Below, one piece after another: positions 41,670-51,307 of a stretch of DNA of 64,000 nt. The position numbers and the translations under genes are program-made. Source of the DNA: Enterococcus_K sp051713825 (lineage in GTDB: Bacteria; Bacillota; Bacilli; Lactobacillales; Enterococcaceae); the NCBI RefSeq assembly GCF_051713825.1, contig NZ_JBIOQR010000001.1, forward strand, positions 1,488,001 to 1,552,000, written 5' to 3'. How positions within the stretch are numbered: the first letter of the stretch is position 1; each line of letters begins with the position of its first letter. Below the pieces are notes generated by a model. The model was not told the origin of the DNA and made no database searches. It saw only the letters and a program-made list of their open reading frames with translations.

Positions 41670-44600
41670 ATGCGTAAAATGAAAACGATGGACGGAAATA
41701 CTGCTGCAGCTTATATTTCCTATGCCTTTACTGAATTAGCTGCGATTTATCCAATTACTCCAAGCTCTACTATGGCCGAGTTAGTTGATCAATGGTCTGC
41801 TGAAGGGAAAAAGAATGTTTTTGGTCAACCAGTCAAAATTGTTGAGATGCAATCAGAAGCTGGGGCTGCTGGAGTGGTTCATGGCTCATTAAAAACAGGG
41901 GCACTAACAACTACGTACACCGCTTCACAAGGTTTGTTATTAATGATTCCCAATATGTACAAAATCGCAGGTGAACTGCTTCCGGGTGTTTTCCATGTAG
42001 CTAGTCGGGCAGTTACAACGAATGCCCTAAATATCTTTGGCGACCATGGCGATGTGATGGCAGCGCGTCAAACGGGTTTTGCAATGCTTCAAGAAAGTAG
42101 TGTACAAGAAGTCATGGATTTGGCTCCAGTTGCCCATTTAGCGGCGATTGAATCAGGGATTCCTTTCTTAAACTTTTTTGATGGCTTTCGAACGAGTCAT
42201 GAGATTCAAAAAATTGAAGTGTTAGAATATGATGAATTGGCTCCGATGATTGACCAAGAAAAACTGATAGCCTTTCGTGAAAAGAGTATGAATCCAAATC
42301 ATCCGTCTGTAAGTGGGACAAATCAGAACCCAGACATACATTTCCAACAACGAGAAACGATTAATTCGTATTACGAGATTTTACCTACGATTGTTCAGAA
42401 ATATATGAGAAAAATCAATGAGTTACGTGGAACGAATTACGATGTCGTGACCTATTATGGCCCAGAGGACGCAGAAGAAATTATTGTCTCTATGGGTTCT
42501 GTAGCACCAACAATCGAACAAACCATTGATTACTTAACGGCTCAAGGACGTAAAGTCGGCTTTTTAAATATCCATTTATACCGTCCTTTCCCAATTGAAA
42601 CATTTTTAGAAAAATTGCCAAAAACAGTGAAGAGTATTGCCGTCTTAGATAGAAGTAAGGAACCTGGAGCAGGTGGCGAACCTTTATTATTGGATGTTCA
42701 AAGTGCGATTTATGATACTGATTTACATCCAGTCGTTATTGGTGGACGTTACGGATTAGGTTCAAAAGATGTTGTTCCAAATCAAATCGTTGCAGTCTAT
42801 GATGAATTACAAAAAAATAAAAAGGAAATGAAGCGTCGATTTACGATAGGAATTGAAGATGATGTGACCCACATGTCTCTAGACTTAGGACCTTCATTAG
42901 ATTTAACAAATAAACAAACCTATCAAGCGAAATTCTGGGGGTTTGGTTCAGATGGAACAGTTGGGGCGAATAAATCTGCCATCAAGATTATTGGGGATCA
43001 TACGCAAAAATATGCGCAAGGTTATTTCTATTATGACTCCAAAAAATCAGGTGGCTTGACCGTTTCTCACTTACGTTTCGGGGAGACCCCTATCCGTTCA
43101 ACCTATCTAATTGAACATGCAGATTTTGTTGCTTGTCATACACCGGCCTATATTCATAATTACGATTTAGTTAAAGGGTTGAAAAAAGGCGGCACGTTCC
43201 TTTTAAATACAGTGTGGGATGAGGAACAACTAAATCGCCACTTACCTAATAAGCTAAAACGCTACATCGCCGAAAATGAGATTCAATTTTATACAATCAA
43301 TGCGGTGAAACTGGCGCAAGAAGTTGGTTTGGGTGGGCGAATAAACACTGCGATGGAAACAGCCTTTTTCAAATTAGCCAATATTATTCCGTTTGAGGAA
43401 GTCTTACCAATATTAAAAGATGAAGCGCTGAAAAGTTATCGAAAAAAATCAATGGCGATTGTTGAAAAAAACATTCAAGCTATTGAACGAACGGTTGAGT
43501 TGTTGCATAAGGTGACAGTGCCTAAGGAATGGTTAACAGTCTCTCTTGAACCAAAAAAAGCGATTGAAAAGAAATCAGCCTACATTACGGAAATTTTAGA
43601 GCCTGTTAACGCACAAGAAGGTGATACCCTTTCAGTCGGAACCCTAGTTGCTAATGGGATGACAGATGGTCGAATGCCTTTAGGAACTTCTGCCGTTGAA
43701 AAACGAGGCGTAGCATTAGAAGTTCCAGAATGGATAAGCGATCGTTGTACGATGTGTAATGAGTGTGCCTTTGTTTGTCCGCATGCTGCAATTCGTCCAT
43801 TTTTAGCAGATGATGAAGAAGTAGAGGAAGCGCCTGTTGGTTTTATCGTTCGCGAAATGCGTGGCGCAGATGGCTTAAAATACAGAATTCAAGTTTCTGT
43901 GGAAGATTGTACGGGCTGTGGTCTTTGTGTGGAAGCTTGTCCAGCAAAAGGAAAAGCACTTGTAATGAAACCGTACGAAGAATCTAAAGAGCAAGCCATC
44001 AATTGGGCCTTTGCTATGACCCTTCGTCAGAAAGAAAATCCAATCAAAAAAAATACGGTTTTAGGCACCCAATTTAACAAACCACTATTAGAATTTTCTG
44101 GTGCTTGTGCGGGCTGTGGGGAAACACCTTACGTGAAATTGTTGACTCAAATGTATGGAGACAGAATGATGATTGCCAATGCAACAGGCTGTTCTTCTAT
44201 ATGGGGTGGTGCAGCACCCGCATCTCCTTATACAACCAATGCTCAAGGACAAGGACCAGCTTGGTCTAACTCATTGCTTGAAGATAATGCTGAATATGGG
44301 TACGGGATGTTCTTAGCTACACAGACTCGTCGAGAACATTTGGCTAGTAAAATGATGAAAGTAATGAAAGCTCAAACTAAGTGTTCAGACAGCTTGATAA
44401 ACTTATTTATCGACTGGTTGGCTCATATGAATAGCAGTGAAGGAACACAACAACGAGCAGCTAAACTGACTGCTGCTTTGGCAGAAGAAAAAGGTTCGAA
44501 TACAACCTTAGAGGAAATCTACAGTGATCGTGACTTGTTTGTCAAACCAAGTCAATGGATGATTGGCGGCGATGGTTGGGCCTATGATATTGGTTATGGT

Positions 44601-45365
44601 GGGATTGATCACGTATTGGCTAGTGGTGCAGATGTTAACTTACTTGTGTTAGATAACGAAGTGTACTCGAATACAGGTGGGCAAGTGTCTAAAGCAACGC
44701 CAGCATCGGCAATTGCTAAGTTTTCTGCCAGTGGTAAATATGCTTCGAAAAAAGACTTGGGCATGATGGCGATGACGTATGGAAATGTTTATGTTGCGCA
44801 AATTGCTTCAGGAGCGAATCAAATGCAAACAATTAAAGCCTTAGATGAAGCTGAAAAATTCCCTGGGCCTTCAATTGTAATTGCCTATACTCCTTGTATT
44901 ACACATGGCCTTTTAGGTGGGATGAGCCAAACGTTAAAAGAAGCCAAAGAGGCAGTCGAATGTGGCTATTGGTCGCTTTACCGTTTTAATCCTGAGTTAA
45001 GAGAACAAGGAAAGAGCCCAATGACTTTAGACTTCAAGAAACCTGATTTTTCTCTAATGCCTGAGTTCATGAGACAACAGGTTCGCTTTTCTTCATTAGA
45101 AGCGACTCAATCGGAGCATGCGGGACAATTATTTGAGAAGACGGTTAATGATGCCAAAACACGTTTCTACAATTATGCTCGTTTGGCAGGTCAAGAAGAT
45201 AAAATTCGTGAAAAACTAGAAGGTAAGGCAACAGCAACTTCATCTGGCTCAGCTGAAACGCCTGAAAAAAATGGGCGAGTTAGAAAAGAACGCGTGGTTG
45301 ATCCAGAAGCAGAAGCAAGACGGGCACAACGACGAGCTGAGAGGGCAGCAAAACGAACGGAATAA
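41670..45365 (+). CDS. nifJ: Pyruvate:ferredoxin (flavodoxin) oxidoreductase
   Basis: About 1231 residues from ATG 41670 (upstream ATGs at 41658 and 41661 sit on top of the AGAGG site). It has all domains of the homodimeric enzyme in one chain: the pyrimidine-binding domain (YPITPSSTMAE), the 2Fe-2S-free ferredoxin-type insert with two 4Fe-4S motifs (CTMCNECAFVCPHAA; CTGCGLCVEACP), a proximal cluster motif GACAGCGETPYVK and the TPP-binding site GGDGWAYDIGYGG with DNEVYSNTGGQ. It converts pyruvate and CoA to acetyl-CoA, CO2 and reduced ferredoxin or flavodoxin; it is oxygen sensitive. The C-terminus carries an unusual Arg/Ala/Glu-rich tail of about 45 residues after SSGSAETPEKN. Confidence 0.95.
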   Translation: MRKMKTMDGNTAAAYISYAFTELAAIYPITPSSTMAELVDQWSAEGKKNVFGQPVKIVEMQSEAGAAGVVHGSLKTGALTTTYTASQGLLLMIPNMYKIAGELLPGVFHVASRAVTTNALNIFGDHGDVMAARQTGFAMLQESSVQEVMDLAPVAHLAAIESGIPFLNFFDGFRTSHEIQKIEVLEYDELAPMIDQEKLIAFREKSMNPNHPSVSGTNQNPDIHFQQRETINSYYEILPTIVQKYMRKINELRGTNYDVVTYYGPEDAEEIIVSMGSVAPTIEQTIDYLTAQGRKVGFLNIHLYRPFPIETFLEKLPKTVKSIAVLDRSKEPGAGGEPLLLDVQSAIYDTDLHPVVIGGRYGLGSKDVVPNQIVAVYDELQKNKKEMKRRFTIGIEDDVTHMSLDLGPSLDLTNKQTYQAKFWGFGSDGTVGANKSAIKIIGDHTQKYAQGYFYYDSKKSGGLTVSHLRFGETPIRSTYLIEHADFVACHTPAYIHNYDLVKGLKKGGTFLLNTVWDEEQLNRHLPNKLKRYIAENEIQFYTINAVKLAQEVGLGGRINTAMETAFFKLANIIPFEEVLPILKDEALKSYRKKSMAIVEKNIQAIERTVELLHKVTVPKEWLTVSLEPKKAIEKKSAYITEILEPVNAQEGDTLSVGTLVANGMTDGRMPLGTSAVEKRGVALEVPEWISDRCTMCNECAFVCPHAAIRPFLADDEEVEEAPVGFIVREMRGADGLKYRIQVSVEDCTGCGLCVEACPAKGKALVMKPYEESKEQAINWAFAMTLRQKENPIKKNTVLGTQFNKPLLEFSGACAGCGETPYVKLLTQMYGDRMMIANATGCSSIWGGAAPASPYTTNAQGQGPAWSNSLLEDNAEYGYGMFLATQTRREHLASKMMKVMKAQTKCSDSLINLFIDWLAHMNSSEGTQQRAAKLTAALAEEKGSNTTLEEIYSDRDLFVKPSQWMIGGDGWAYDIGYGGIDHVLASGADVNLLVLDNEVYSNTGGQVSKATPASAIAKFSASGKYASKKDLGMMAMTYGNVYVAQIASGANQMQTIKALDEAEKFPGPSIVIAYTPCITHGLLGGMSQTLKEAKEAVECGYWSLYRFNPELREQGKSPMTLDFKKPDFSLMPEFMRQQVRFSSLEATQSEHAGQLFEKTVNDAKTRFYNYARLAGQEDKIREKLEGKATATSSGSAETPEKNGRVRKERVVDPEAEARRAQRRAERAAKRTE

Positions 45366-45385
45366 ACCAAGTTGGTCTACCATTG

Positions 45386-45425
45386 ACATGGAAGAAATTA
45401 TTCACAGTTTCTTCCATGTTTTTTG
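45386..45425 (+). terminator. Terminator of nifJ
   Basis: ACATGGAAGAAA with TTTCTTCCATGT, a perfect 12-bp stem, then a T run. Confidence 0.93.
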
Positions 45426-45513
45426 ATTTTTAAAGAATTTCTATCCTTTACAGAAAGTTTTCCTAAATTAAATTAAAAATTTGGTCTATCTACTGCCAAG
45501 GGAATCAAAGCTA

Positions 45514-45522
45514 TGATATACT
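45514..45522 (+). promoter_or_regulatory. Extended -10 promoter of cdaA
   Basis: TGATATACT, about 35 bases before the start codon; a -35 box is not clear. Confidence 0.5.
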
Positions 45523-45556
45523 ATTTAGGAAATCTCAAATAGAGAAGAGGTTGTCT

Positions 45557-46438
45557 ATGTCATTTCAATTAGGAGAACTACTCAATCCCGAGTATTGGAA
45601 ACAGATTTTCACAGGAAGCTTATTTTCCGCAAATTTTTTTATTAATATATTAGACATTATAGTGGTCTGGTATTTAGTCTATAAGTTGATGCAACTAGTT
45701 AGAGGAACAAAGGCTGTTCAATTATTAAAAGGGGTCGCCATTTTTATATTGATTCAGATTCTAGCTGACATTATTGGCTTACACACAGTTTCTTGGTTAA
45801 TGAGCCAGGTGATTACCTATGGCGTTATCGCGACCATTGTCATATTCCAACCCGAAGTGCGCCGCGGACTTGAACATTTAGGAAGGAGCTCGTTGTTCAA
45901 ATCTTCAAAAAGCGGGCAACGTGAAGGCGAGAAAATAATTTTGGCCTTTGACAAAGCTATTCAGTATATGTCCAAACGAAAAATTGGGGCACTTATCACC
46001 ATTCAGCGAACTACTGGACTAGATGAATATATTGAAACAGGAATTGAGTTGGATGCAGATATTACAGGAGAGTTATTGATTAACATTTTTATTCCTAACA
46101 CGCCGTTACATGACGGTGCAGTAATTGTAAAAGAAGGGAAGATTGCTGTCGCTTGTGCGTACCTGCCTCTTTCTGAAAGTATGCTAATTCCTAAAGAGTA
46201 TGGGACAAGACATCGTGCAGCTGTAGGGATTAGTGAAGTTAGTGACGCACTAACCATTATTGTCTCAGAAGAAACGGGAGATGTCAGTATCACGCTAAAT
46301 AACGAACTAATTCCGGCTTTATCTCAAGAAGAGTATTTAACTATTTTAAAAAGAGAACTGGCCCCAGTAGAAGAGGAAAAAGAGAAGAAGAACCTGTTGC
46401 AGTCTTTCCTTGATGGTATGACTAAGGGGGGCAAATGA
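45557..46438 (+). CDS. cdaA: Diadenylate cyclase CdaA
   Basis: 293 residues from ATG 45557 after AAGAGG. Three transmembrane helices occupy about residues 20-100, then the DAC domain with the catalytic motifs PLHDGAVIV (DGA) and GTRHRAAVG (RHR). It makes c-di-AMP from two ATP at the membrane, the signal that controls potassium and osmolyte uptake and wall integrity. The gene is the first of cdaA-cdaR-glmM, an order conserved in Firmicutes. Confidence 0.97.
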   Translation: MSFQLGELLNPEYWKQIFTGSLFSANFFINILDIIVVWYLVYKLMQLVRGTKAVQLLKGVAIFILIQILADIIGLHTVSWLMSQVITYGVIATIVIFQPEVRRGLEHLGRSSLFKSSKSGQREGEKIILAFDKAIQYMSKRKIGALITIQRTTGLDEYIETGIELDADITGELLINIFIPNTPLHDGAVIVKEGKIAVACAYLPLSESMLIPKEYGTRHRAAVGISEVSDALTIIVSEETGDVSITLNNELIPALSQEEYLTILKRELAPVEEEKEKKNLLQSFLDGMTKGGK

Positions 46439-47556
46439 TGGATACAAAAAACAAACGAAGCAACATTTTGTACGCTGTGTTAGCCTTATTGTTTAGCCTT
46501 TTATTGTTTTTGAATGCAAATGGAAAAAGCATGAACACAACTTCAGCAGTAGGAAGCGAAGACTATAGTGAAACAGCAACAAATGTCGTTATCAAACCGA
46601 TCTATGATTCAGAAAAATACTATATTCATGGCTTTGAAAAGAATGTAACTGTCAAGTTAAGTAGTGCGAACAAAGTTCAATTGAATGCTGAACTGAATGA
46701 AGATACACGAAATTTTAGTGTAGTTGCAGACTTGTCTAAGTTAAAACCAGGAACTCATGAAGTTCGTTTACGGATGCAAAATTTAAGTAGCGCTGTTTCA
46801 GCTAGCATTGATCCAGGAACGGTAACTGTGACTATTGAGAAAAAAGTCACGAAAACTTTTGATGTTGAACCGGTTGTCTCTTCTTCGAACACGGGTGATG
46901 GCTTCACTTTAGGTGACGTAGCTGTTTCTCCTAAAGAGGTCCAAATTACTACAGGAGAACAAACGTTAAATGAGATTAGTCGTGTGGTAGCAACCGTTGA
47001 TCCGACAAAAGTAGCAAAAGCTGATTTTAGTGAGAAGGTCGCTATTCAAGCCTTAAATAAAGCAGGCGAGCCATTGAGTATTCTGTCAACTCCTGATAAA
47101 GTCACGGTAGATGTTGAAGTTGTAGCACCGCATAAAGTGGTGACTTTATATCCTCAACAAACAGGTAATCAAGAAGAAGGCATTGCATACTACAGCTTGA
47201 CATTGAATCAAACGTTAGCTACTATTTCAGGGGCACAAGAAAAATTGGATAGTTTATCGAGTGTTGGTGTTCCTATTGATGTGACAGGCATAACCAAAAA
47301 AGTGAAAAAGGCCATCAATGTGCCAATTGATTCAGGACTAGCCATTGCACCTCAAACCGTTGAAGTAACGATTGTGCCAATTTATGAAGCTGGTTATACT
47401 CAACGTTCTGTAGAACCAAACGAAAAGAGTTCGTCTGAATCGACAAGTAGCTCTTTTACCAACAAAGAAAAAACGACAAGTGAAACCAAGGAAAAAGAAA
47501 CGAGTGCGACAAAAGCAACAAGTGCTCAAAATGAGCAAACTGATGAAACTAATTAG
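46435..47556 (+). CDS. cdaR: CdaR (YbbR-domain protein), regulator of CdaA
   Basis: 373 residues. An N-terminal membrane anchor (ILYAVLALLFSLLLFLNA) is followed by several YbbR repeats, recognisable by patterns such as VTVEIEKK at their ends and KPGTHEVRLRMQNL within. The C-terminus is a Ser/Thr/Glu/Lys-rich tail (SSSESTSSSFTNKEKTT) without order. CdaR sits outside the membrane and modulates CdaA. The start overlaps the cdaA stop. Confidence 0.93.
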   Translation: MMDTKNKRSNILYAVLALLFSLLLFLNANGKSMNTTSAVGSEDYSETATNVVIKPIYDSEKYYIHGFEKNVTVKLSSANKVQLNAELNEDTRNFSVVADLSKLKPGTHEVRLRMQNLSSAVSASIDPGTVTVTIEKKVTKTFDVEPVVSSSNTGDGFTLGDVAVSPKEVQITTGEQTLNEISRVVATVDPTKVAKADFSEKVAIQALNKAGEPLSILSTPDKVTVDVEVVAPHKVVTLYPQQTGNQEEGIAYYSLTLNQTLATISGAQEKLDSLSSVGVPIDVTGITKKVKKAINVPIDSGLAIAPQTVEVTIVPIYEAGYTQRSVEPNEKSSSESTSSSFTNKEKTTSETKEKETSATKATSAQNEQTDETN

Positions 47557-47583
47557 GCTGATTTTAAGGAGAGAAAATTAATT

Positions 47584-48939
47584 ATGGGTAAATATTTTGG
47601 AACTGATGGTGTTCGAGGAGTCGCGAACAAAGAATTAACACCTGAAATGGCGTTTAAGTTAGGACGTTGTGGTGGGTATGTATTAAGTCAACATGAAACA
47701 GGAGACAAGCGTCCGCGCGTTCTTGTCGGAAGAGATACACGAATTTCTGGACAAATGTTAGAAACAGCATTGATTGCAGGTTTACTTTCTGTCGGGATTG
47801 AAGTCTTTCAACTAGGAGTGATTTCAACTCCAGGTGTTGCCTACTTAACACGTCTACAAAAAGCCTCTGCTGGTGTAATGATTTCTGCCTCTCATAATCC
47901 TGCTGAAGATAATGGTATCAAATTCTTTGGTGCTGACGGCTTCAAGTTAGTTGATAGTCAAGAACTAGAGATTGAAGCATTGCTTGATGCTGAGGTTGAC
48001 GAGTTACCCCGACCATCTGCTGAAGGGCTGGGAACTGTCGAGGAATTTCCAGAAGGCTTACTAAAATATTCTCAATTTCTTGTTCAAACGATTGCCGGTG
48101 ACTTATCTGGTATCACGGTCTGTATCGATGCCGCAAATGGGGCGACGGCGACTTCTGTTAATCGTCTGTTTGCTGATTTAGAGACTGATTTTTATACGAT
48201 GGGCACACAACCAAACGGCTTAAACATTAATGCTGGTGTTGGTTCAACACATCCTGAAAAATTGGCTGAAATGGTTGTTGAAAAAGGCGCAGATGCAGGA
48301 TTAGCCTTTGATGGAGATGGCGACCGAATTATTGCGGTGGATGAGCTTGGAAATATCGTTGATGGCGATAAAATTATGTTTATCTGTGCGAAATTCTTAG
48401 CTGAAAAAAATCGTCTAAAAAAAGATACGATTGTGACAACTGTTATGAGTAATCTTGGGTTCCATAAGGCAGTGGAGGGAATTGGCTTGAAGGATGTGAT
48501 TACTCAAGTCGGTGATCGATATGTCGTTGAAGAAATGCGTAAAAATGATTACAATTTTGGTGGCGAACAGTCTGGTCACATGGTCTTCTTAGACTACAAC
48601 ACGACTGGAGATGGCATGTTATCTGGTATTCAACTGTTGAATATTATGAAACAGACAGGCAAAAAACTTTCTGAGCTTGCTGGAGAAGTGACGATTTATC
48701 CTCAAAAATTAGTTAACATTCGTGTGACTGATAAAAATGGTGCGATGGAAGTTCCAGCAATCAAAGCAGTTGTTGATGCTGCTGAAAAAGAAATGAATGG
48801 GGAAGGCCGAATCTTGGTTCGCCCTTCAGGAACAGAACCTCTTTTACGTGTCATGGCTGAAGCGCCAACACATGAAAAAGTTGATTATTATGTTGATAAA
48901 ATCGCTGATGTTGTTCGTCAAGAAATCGGCGCTGAATAA
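47584..48939 (+). CDS. glmM: Phosphoglucosamine mutase GlmM
   Basis: 451 residues. It has the opening GKYFGTDGVRGVANKELTP, the catalytic serine loop GVMISASHNPAEDNGIKFFG, the metal-binding FDGDGDRIIAVDE and the phosphate-binding RPSGTEPLLRVMAE. It turns glucosamine-6-phosphate into glucosamine-1-phosphate for UDP-GlcNAc synthesis. AAGGAGAG precedes the ATG. In Firmicutes GlmM also binds and inhibits CdaA, so its place in the cda operon is meaningful. Confidence 0.97.
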   Translation: MGKYFGTDGVRGVANKELTPEMAFKLGRCGGYVLSQHETGDKRPRVLVGRDTRISGQMLETALIAGLLSVGIEVFQLGVISTPGVAYLTRLQKASAGVMISASHNPAEDNGIKFFGADGFKLVDSQELEIEALLDAEVDELPRPSAEGLGTVEEFPEGLLKYSQFLVQTIAGDLSGITVCIDAANGATATSVNRLFADLETDFYTMGTQPNGLNINAGVGSTHPEKLAEMVVEKGADAGLAFDGDGDRIIAVDELGNIVDGDKIMFICAKFLAEKNRLKKDTIVTTVMSNLGFHKAVEGIGLKDVITQVGDRYVVEEMRKNDYNFGGEQSGHMVFLDYNTTGDGMLSGIQLLNIMKQTGKKLSELAGEVTIYPQKLVNIRVTDKNGAMEVPAIKAVVDAAEKEMNGEGRILVRPSGTEPLLRVMAEAPTHEKVDYYVDKIADVVRQEIGAE

Positions 48940-48950
48940 AGAATAGGTTC

Positions 48951-48993
48951 AAAATTAGCGAGTGGCGATCAAGTCAACTCGCTAATTTTTTTG
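48951..48993 (+). terminator. Terminator of the cdaA operon
   Basis: AAAATTAGCGAGT with ACTCGCTAATTTT, 13-nt loop and T run. Confidence 0.9.
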
Positions 48994-49014
48994 GTAAAAA
49001 AGGGGCGTCTTACA

Positions 49015-49065
49015 CAAAAAAATCCCTCCCAAGAAATGAAGCTCTGTTTCTTGAGAGGGATTTTT
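49015..49065. terminator. Terminator of glmS (convergent side)
   Basis: AAATCCCTC-CCA-AGAAA pairs with TTTCT-TGA-GAGGGATTT; A run on the plus side gives the T run for the minus-strand glmS transcript. Confidence 0.9.
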
Positions 49066-49074
49066 AGTTCGTTT

Positions 49075-50883
49075 TTATTCAACAGTCACTGATTTTGCAA
49101 GGTTTCTCGGTTTATCAACATCGTAACCTCGTTGTAATGTCGCAAAGTAAGCAATTAATTGCGTAGGGACAACTGTTAGTAGGGCACTTAATAACGGGTG
49201 TACGTTTGGTAGAACGAGTTGGTCAGTTGGTTTGGCTAACGCTTCACTGGCGATCACAAGGGTTTTTGCGCCACGGCTTTCAACTTCTTTTAAGTTTCCA
49301 CGTGTGTGGGCGCCTGTAACCGCATCTGTAATTAATCCTAAAACCGGTGTGCCTTCTTCAATTAAAGCAATCGTACCGTGTTTTAATTCTCCTGCGGCAA
49401 ATCCTTCTGCTTGAATATAAGAAATTTCTTTTAGTTTTAACGCAGCTTCCATTGAAACATAATAATCAACGCCACGTCCGATATAAAAGGCATTTCTCGT
49501 ACCTGTTAGATAGTCAGCAACGAGTTCACTGATTAATTCTTTTTCATTAATCAACGACTCCATACCAGCTGCAATCAAACCTAGCTCGTGAACAAAGTCA
49601 AACTCAGCTGCTTGTGTGAGTCCTTTTTGTTGACCTAAAGCTTTGGCTAAAACGGCTAAAACGGCGATTTGAGCAGTATAAGCTTTTGTTGAAGCTACAG
49701 CAATTTCTGGCCCAGCGTGTAAGAGTAGTGTATGAGAAGCTTCTCGCGAAAGTGTTGATCCAGCTACGTTGGTAATAGTTAGTGATGGATAATTTAACTC
49801 ATTAATCTTAACTAGTACTTGTCGGCTATCTGCAGTTTCACCACTTTGGCTTAAGAAAATAAAGAATGGTTTTTCTGATAATAGGGGCATATTATAACCA
49901 AACTCACTAGATAAGTGAATCTCAACAGGGATATTCGCTAAGCTTTCGATTATTTTTTTTCCAACCCAACCTGCATGGCTACTAGTTCCACAGGCCACGA
50001 TGTAGATTCTGTTGCATTGTTTCATTTCGTTTAGTAAATCTGCCTCTAATTGAATACTCCCATCGTCAGTCGTGTAGTTTTGAATGATTCGTCTCATAAC
50101 GGCCGGCTGTTCATCAACCTCTTTTAACATGTAATAAGGGTATGTGCCTTTTTCAATATCAGTTAAGTCCAATTGTGCTTCATATGACTCACGAAATACT
50201 TGGTTTCCTACTTGATCTTCTATAGCAATTGCCTCCGCTGTGACGACAACCATTTCTCCGTCAACAAGCTCAACAAAACGATTGGTTTGTTCTAACATTG
50301 CCATCGCATCACTACAAATCACATTGAACCCATCTCCAAGACCAACTAATAGCGGGCTTTTGTTTTTGGCTACATAAATTGTATCAGGATCTTCCTTGTC
50401 AATTAAACCAAAAGCATAAGAACCACGAATGACACTAAGGGCTTTTTTGAAAGCAGCTTTCGTCGTCATTCCTTGCTTCATAAACGCTTCAACTAAATGC
50501 ACGGCAATTTCTGTATCTGTTTCGCCGATGAAACTATCTTCCGTTAGGTAAGTCGATTTAAGTTCTTCAAAGTTTTCTATAACACCATTGTGAACCAAAA
50601 CCAGTCGTTGGCTTTGAGAGGTATGCGGATGCGCATTCTCTTCACTTGGCTGTCCGTGAGTGGCCCATCTAGTATGCCCAATACCGATTGTCCCATTGAC
50701 TTCTGACGTTATTTTATCAGATAAATTTTTAATTCTACCTTGCGCTTTTACTAATGAATTGGAAGTCGGGCTGGCAACAAATAACCCGGCAGAGTCATAC
50801 CCACGATATTCCAATTTCTCTAATCCTTTAATAATAATTTCTGTCGCATTTGGTTTTCCTACAATTCCTACAATTCCACACAT
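49075..50883 (-). CDS. glmS: Glutamine-fructose-6-phosphate aminotransferase GlmS
   Basis: 602 residues. The N-terminal glutaminase begins MCGIVGIVG, whose Cys is the nucleophile after Met removal, and has GHTRWATHGQPSEENAHPH. Two SIS sugar-isomerase domains follow (CGTSSHAGWVGKK, SQSGETADSRQ, and EGFAAGELKHG), ending KPRNLAKSVTVE. It makes glucosamine-6-phosphate from fructose-6-phosphate and glutamine, the first step towards UDP-GlcNAc. A glmS ribozyme lies in its leader, so the mRNA is cleaved when glucosamine-6-phosphate accumulates. It is convergent with glmM, the next enzyme in the pathway. Confidence 0.98.
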   Translation of the reverse strand: MCGIVGIVGKPNATEIIIKGLEKLEYRGYDSAGLFVASPTSNSLVKAQGRIKNLSDKITSEVNGTIGIGHTRWATHGQPSEENAHPHTSQSQRLVLVHNGVIENFEELKSTYLTEDSFIGETDTEIAVHLVEAFMKQGMTTKAAFKKALSVIRGSYAFGLIDKEDPDTIYVAKNKSPLLVGLGDGFNVICSDAMAMLEQTNRFVELVDGEMVVVTAEAIAIEDQVGNQVFRESYEAQLDLTDIEKGTYPYYMLKEVDEQPAVMRRIIQNYTTDDGSIQLEADLLNEMKQCNRIYIVACGTSSHAGWVGKKIIESLANIPVEIHLSSEFGYNMPLLSEKPFFIFLSQSGETADSRQVLVKINELNYPSLTITNVAGSTLSREASHTLLLHAGPEIAVASTKAYTAQIAVLAVLAKALGQQKGLTQAAEFDFVHELGLIAAGMESLINEKELISELVADYLTGTRNAFYIGRGVDYYVSMEAALKLKEISYIQAEGFAAGELKHGTIALIEEGTPVLGLITDAVTGAHTRGNLKEVESRGAKTLVIASEALAKPTDQLVLPNVHPLLSALLTVVPTQLIAYFATLQRGYDVDKPRNLAKSVTVE

Positions 50884-50921
50884 AATGTTTCTATCCTACT
50901 TTCTTTTCATTATATGTTTCC

Positions 50922-51060
50922 GCTGCGTGATAGCTTCTTTGTTAGAATGTTACCATTCGTTTTTAAAACTATCTGTAGAGTGCAGTCCCTAGAGTCATCC
51001 GCCGAATCGTTCGATAAACTCTTTCCTCGTCATCTGAAAAAATCAGACCTGGCGCTATCC
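50922..51060 (-). ncRNA. glmS ribozyme (glucosamine-6-phosphate riboswitch)
   Basis: On the minus strand the leader shows the conserved ribozyme segments in order: ATAGCGCCAGG at the cleavage site (cut expected between 51056 and 51055), GACGAGGAAAGAGTTTATCG, TTCGGCGGATGACTC with the P2 partner, TAGGGACTGCA for P3, a P4 hairpin GAATGGTAACATTC, and AACAAAGAAGCTATCACGC at the 3' side, which matches AACAAAGAGAAATCAC of the Bacillus element. Upon binding glucosamine-6-phosphate the RNA cuts itself and the mRNA is degraded. The 3' boundary is approximate. Confidence 0.93.
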
Positions 51061-51110
51061 AATTGGTATACAAATCTCCTAATCGTTTAATTTTATCGGA
51101 AACAAGTAAC

Positions 51111-51140
51111 ATCATAGCGTTAATTATCTTCCGTGTCAAC
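51111..51140 (-). promoter_or_regulatory. glmS promoter
   Basis: On the minus strand TTGACA (51140-51135), 18-base spacer, TATGAT (51116-51111), about 50 bases before the ribozyme cleavage site. Confidence 0.8.
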
Positions 51141-51307
51141 AATAAAATTAATTGGTATATACGTATTTTTATTTCTTACTGAAACTTGCGATGAAAAAAT
51201 CACCAAAAATTTTCATTGTGTTAGCTGGTTTTCTAAAAAAAATGAGCAAAATTGAGCGTGTCGAAAACTTTTGGTACAATGGAGTTATCCACGAGGAGGA
51301 CGAAAAT

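Noticed and set aside
51152..51307. Longer N-terminus for the small protein before sppA
   Set aside because: A strong ribosome binding site is at the internal ATG 51308 and the extension runs into the region opposite the glmS promoter.
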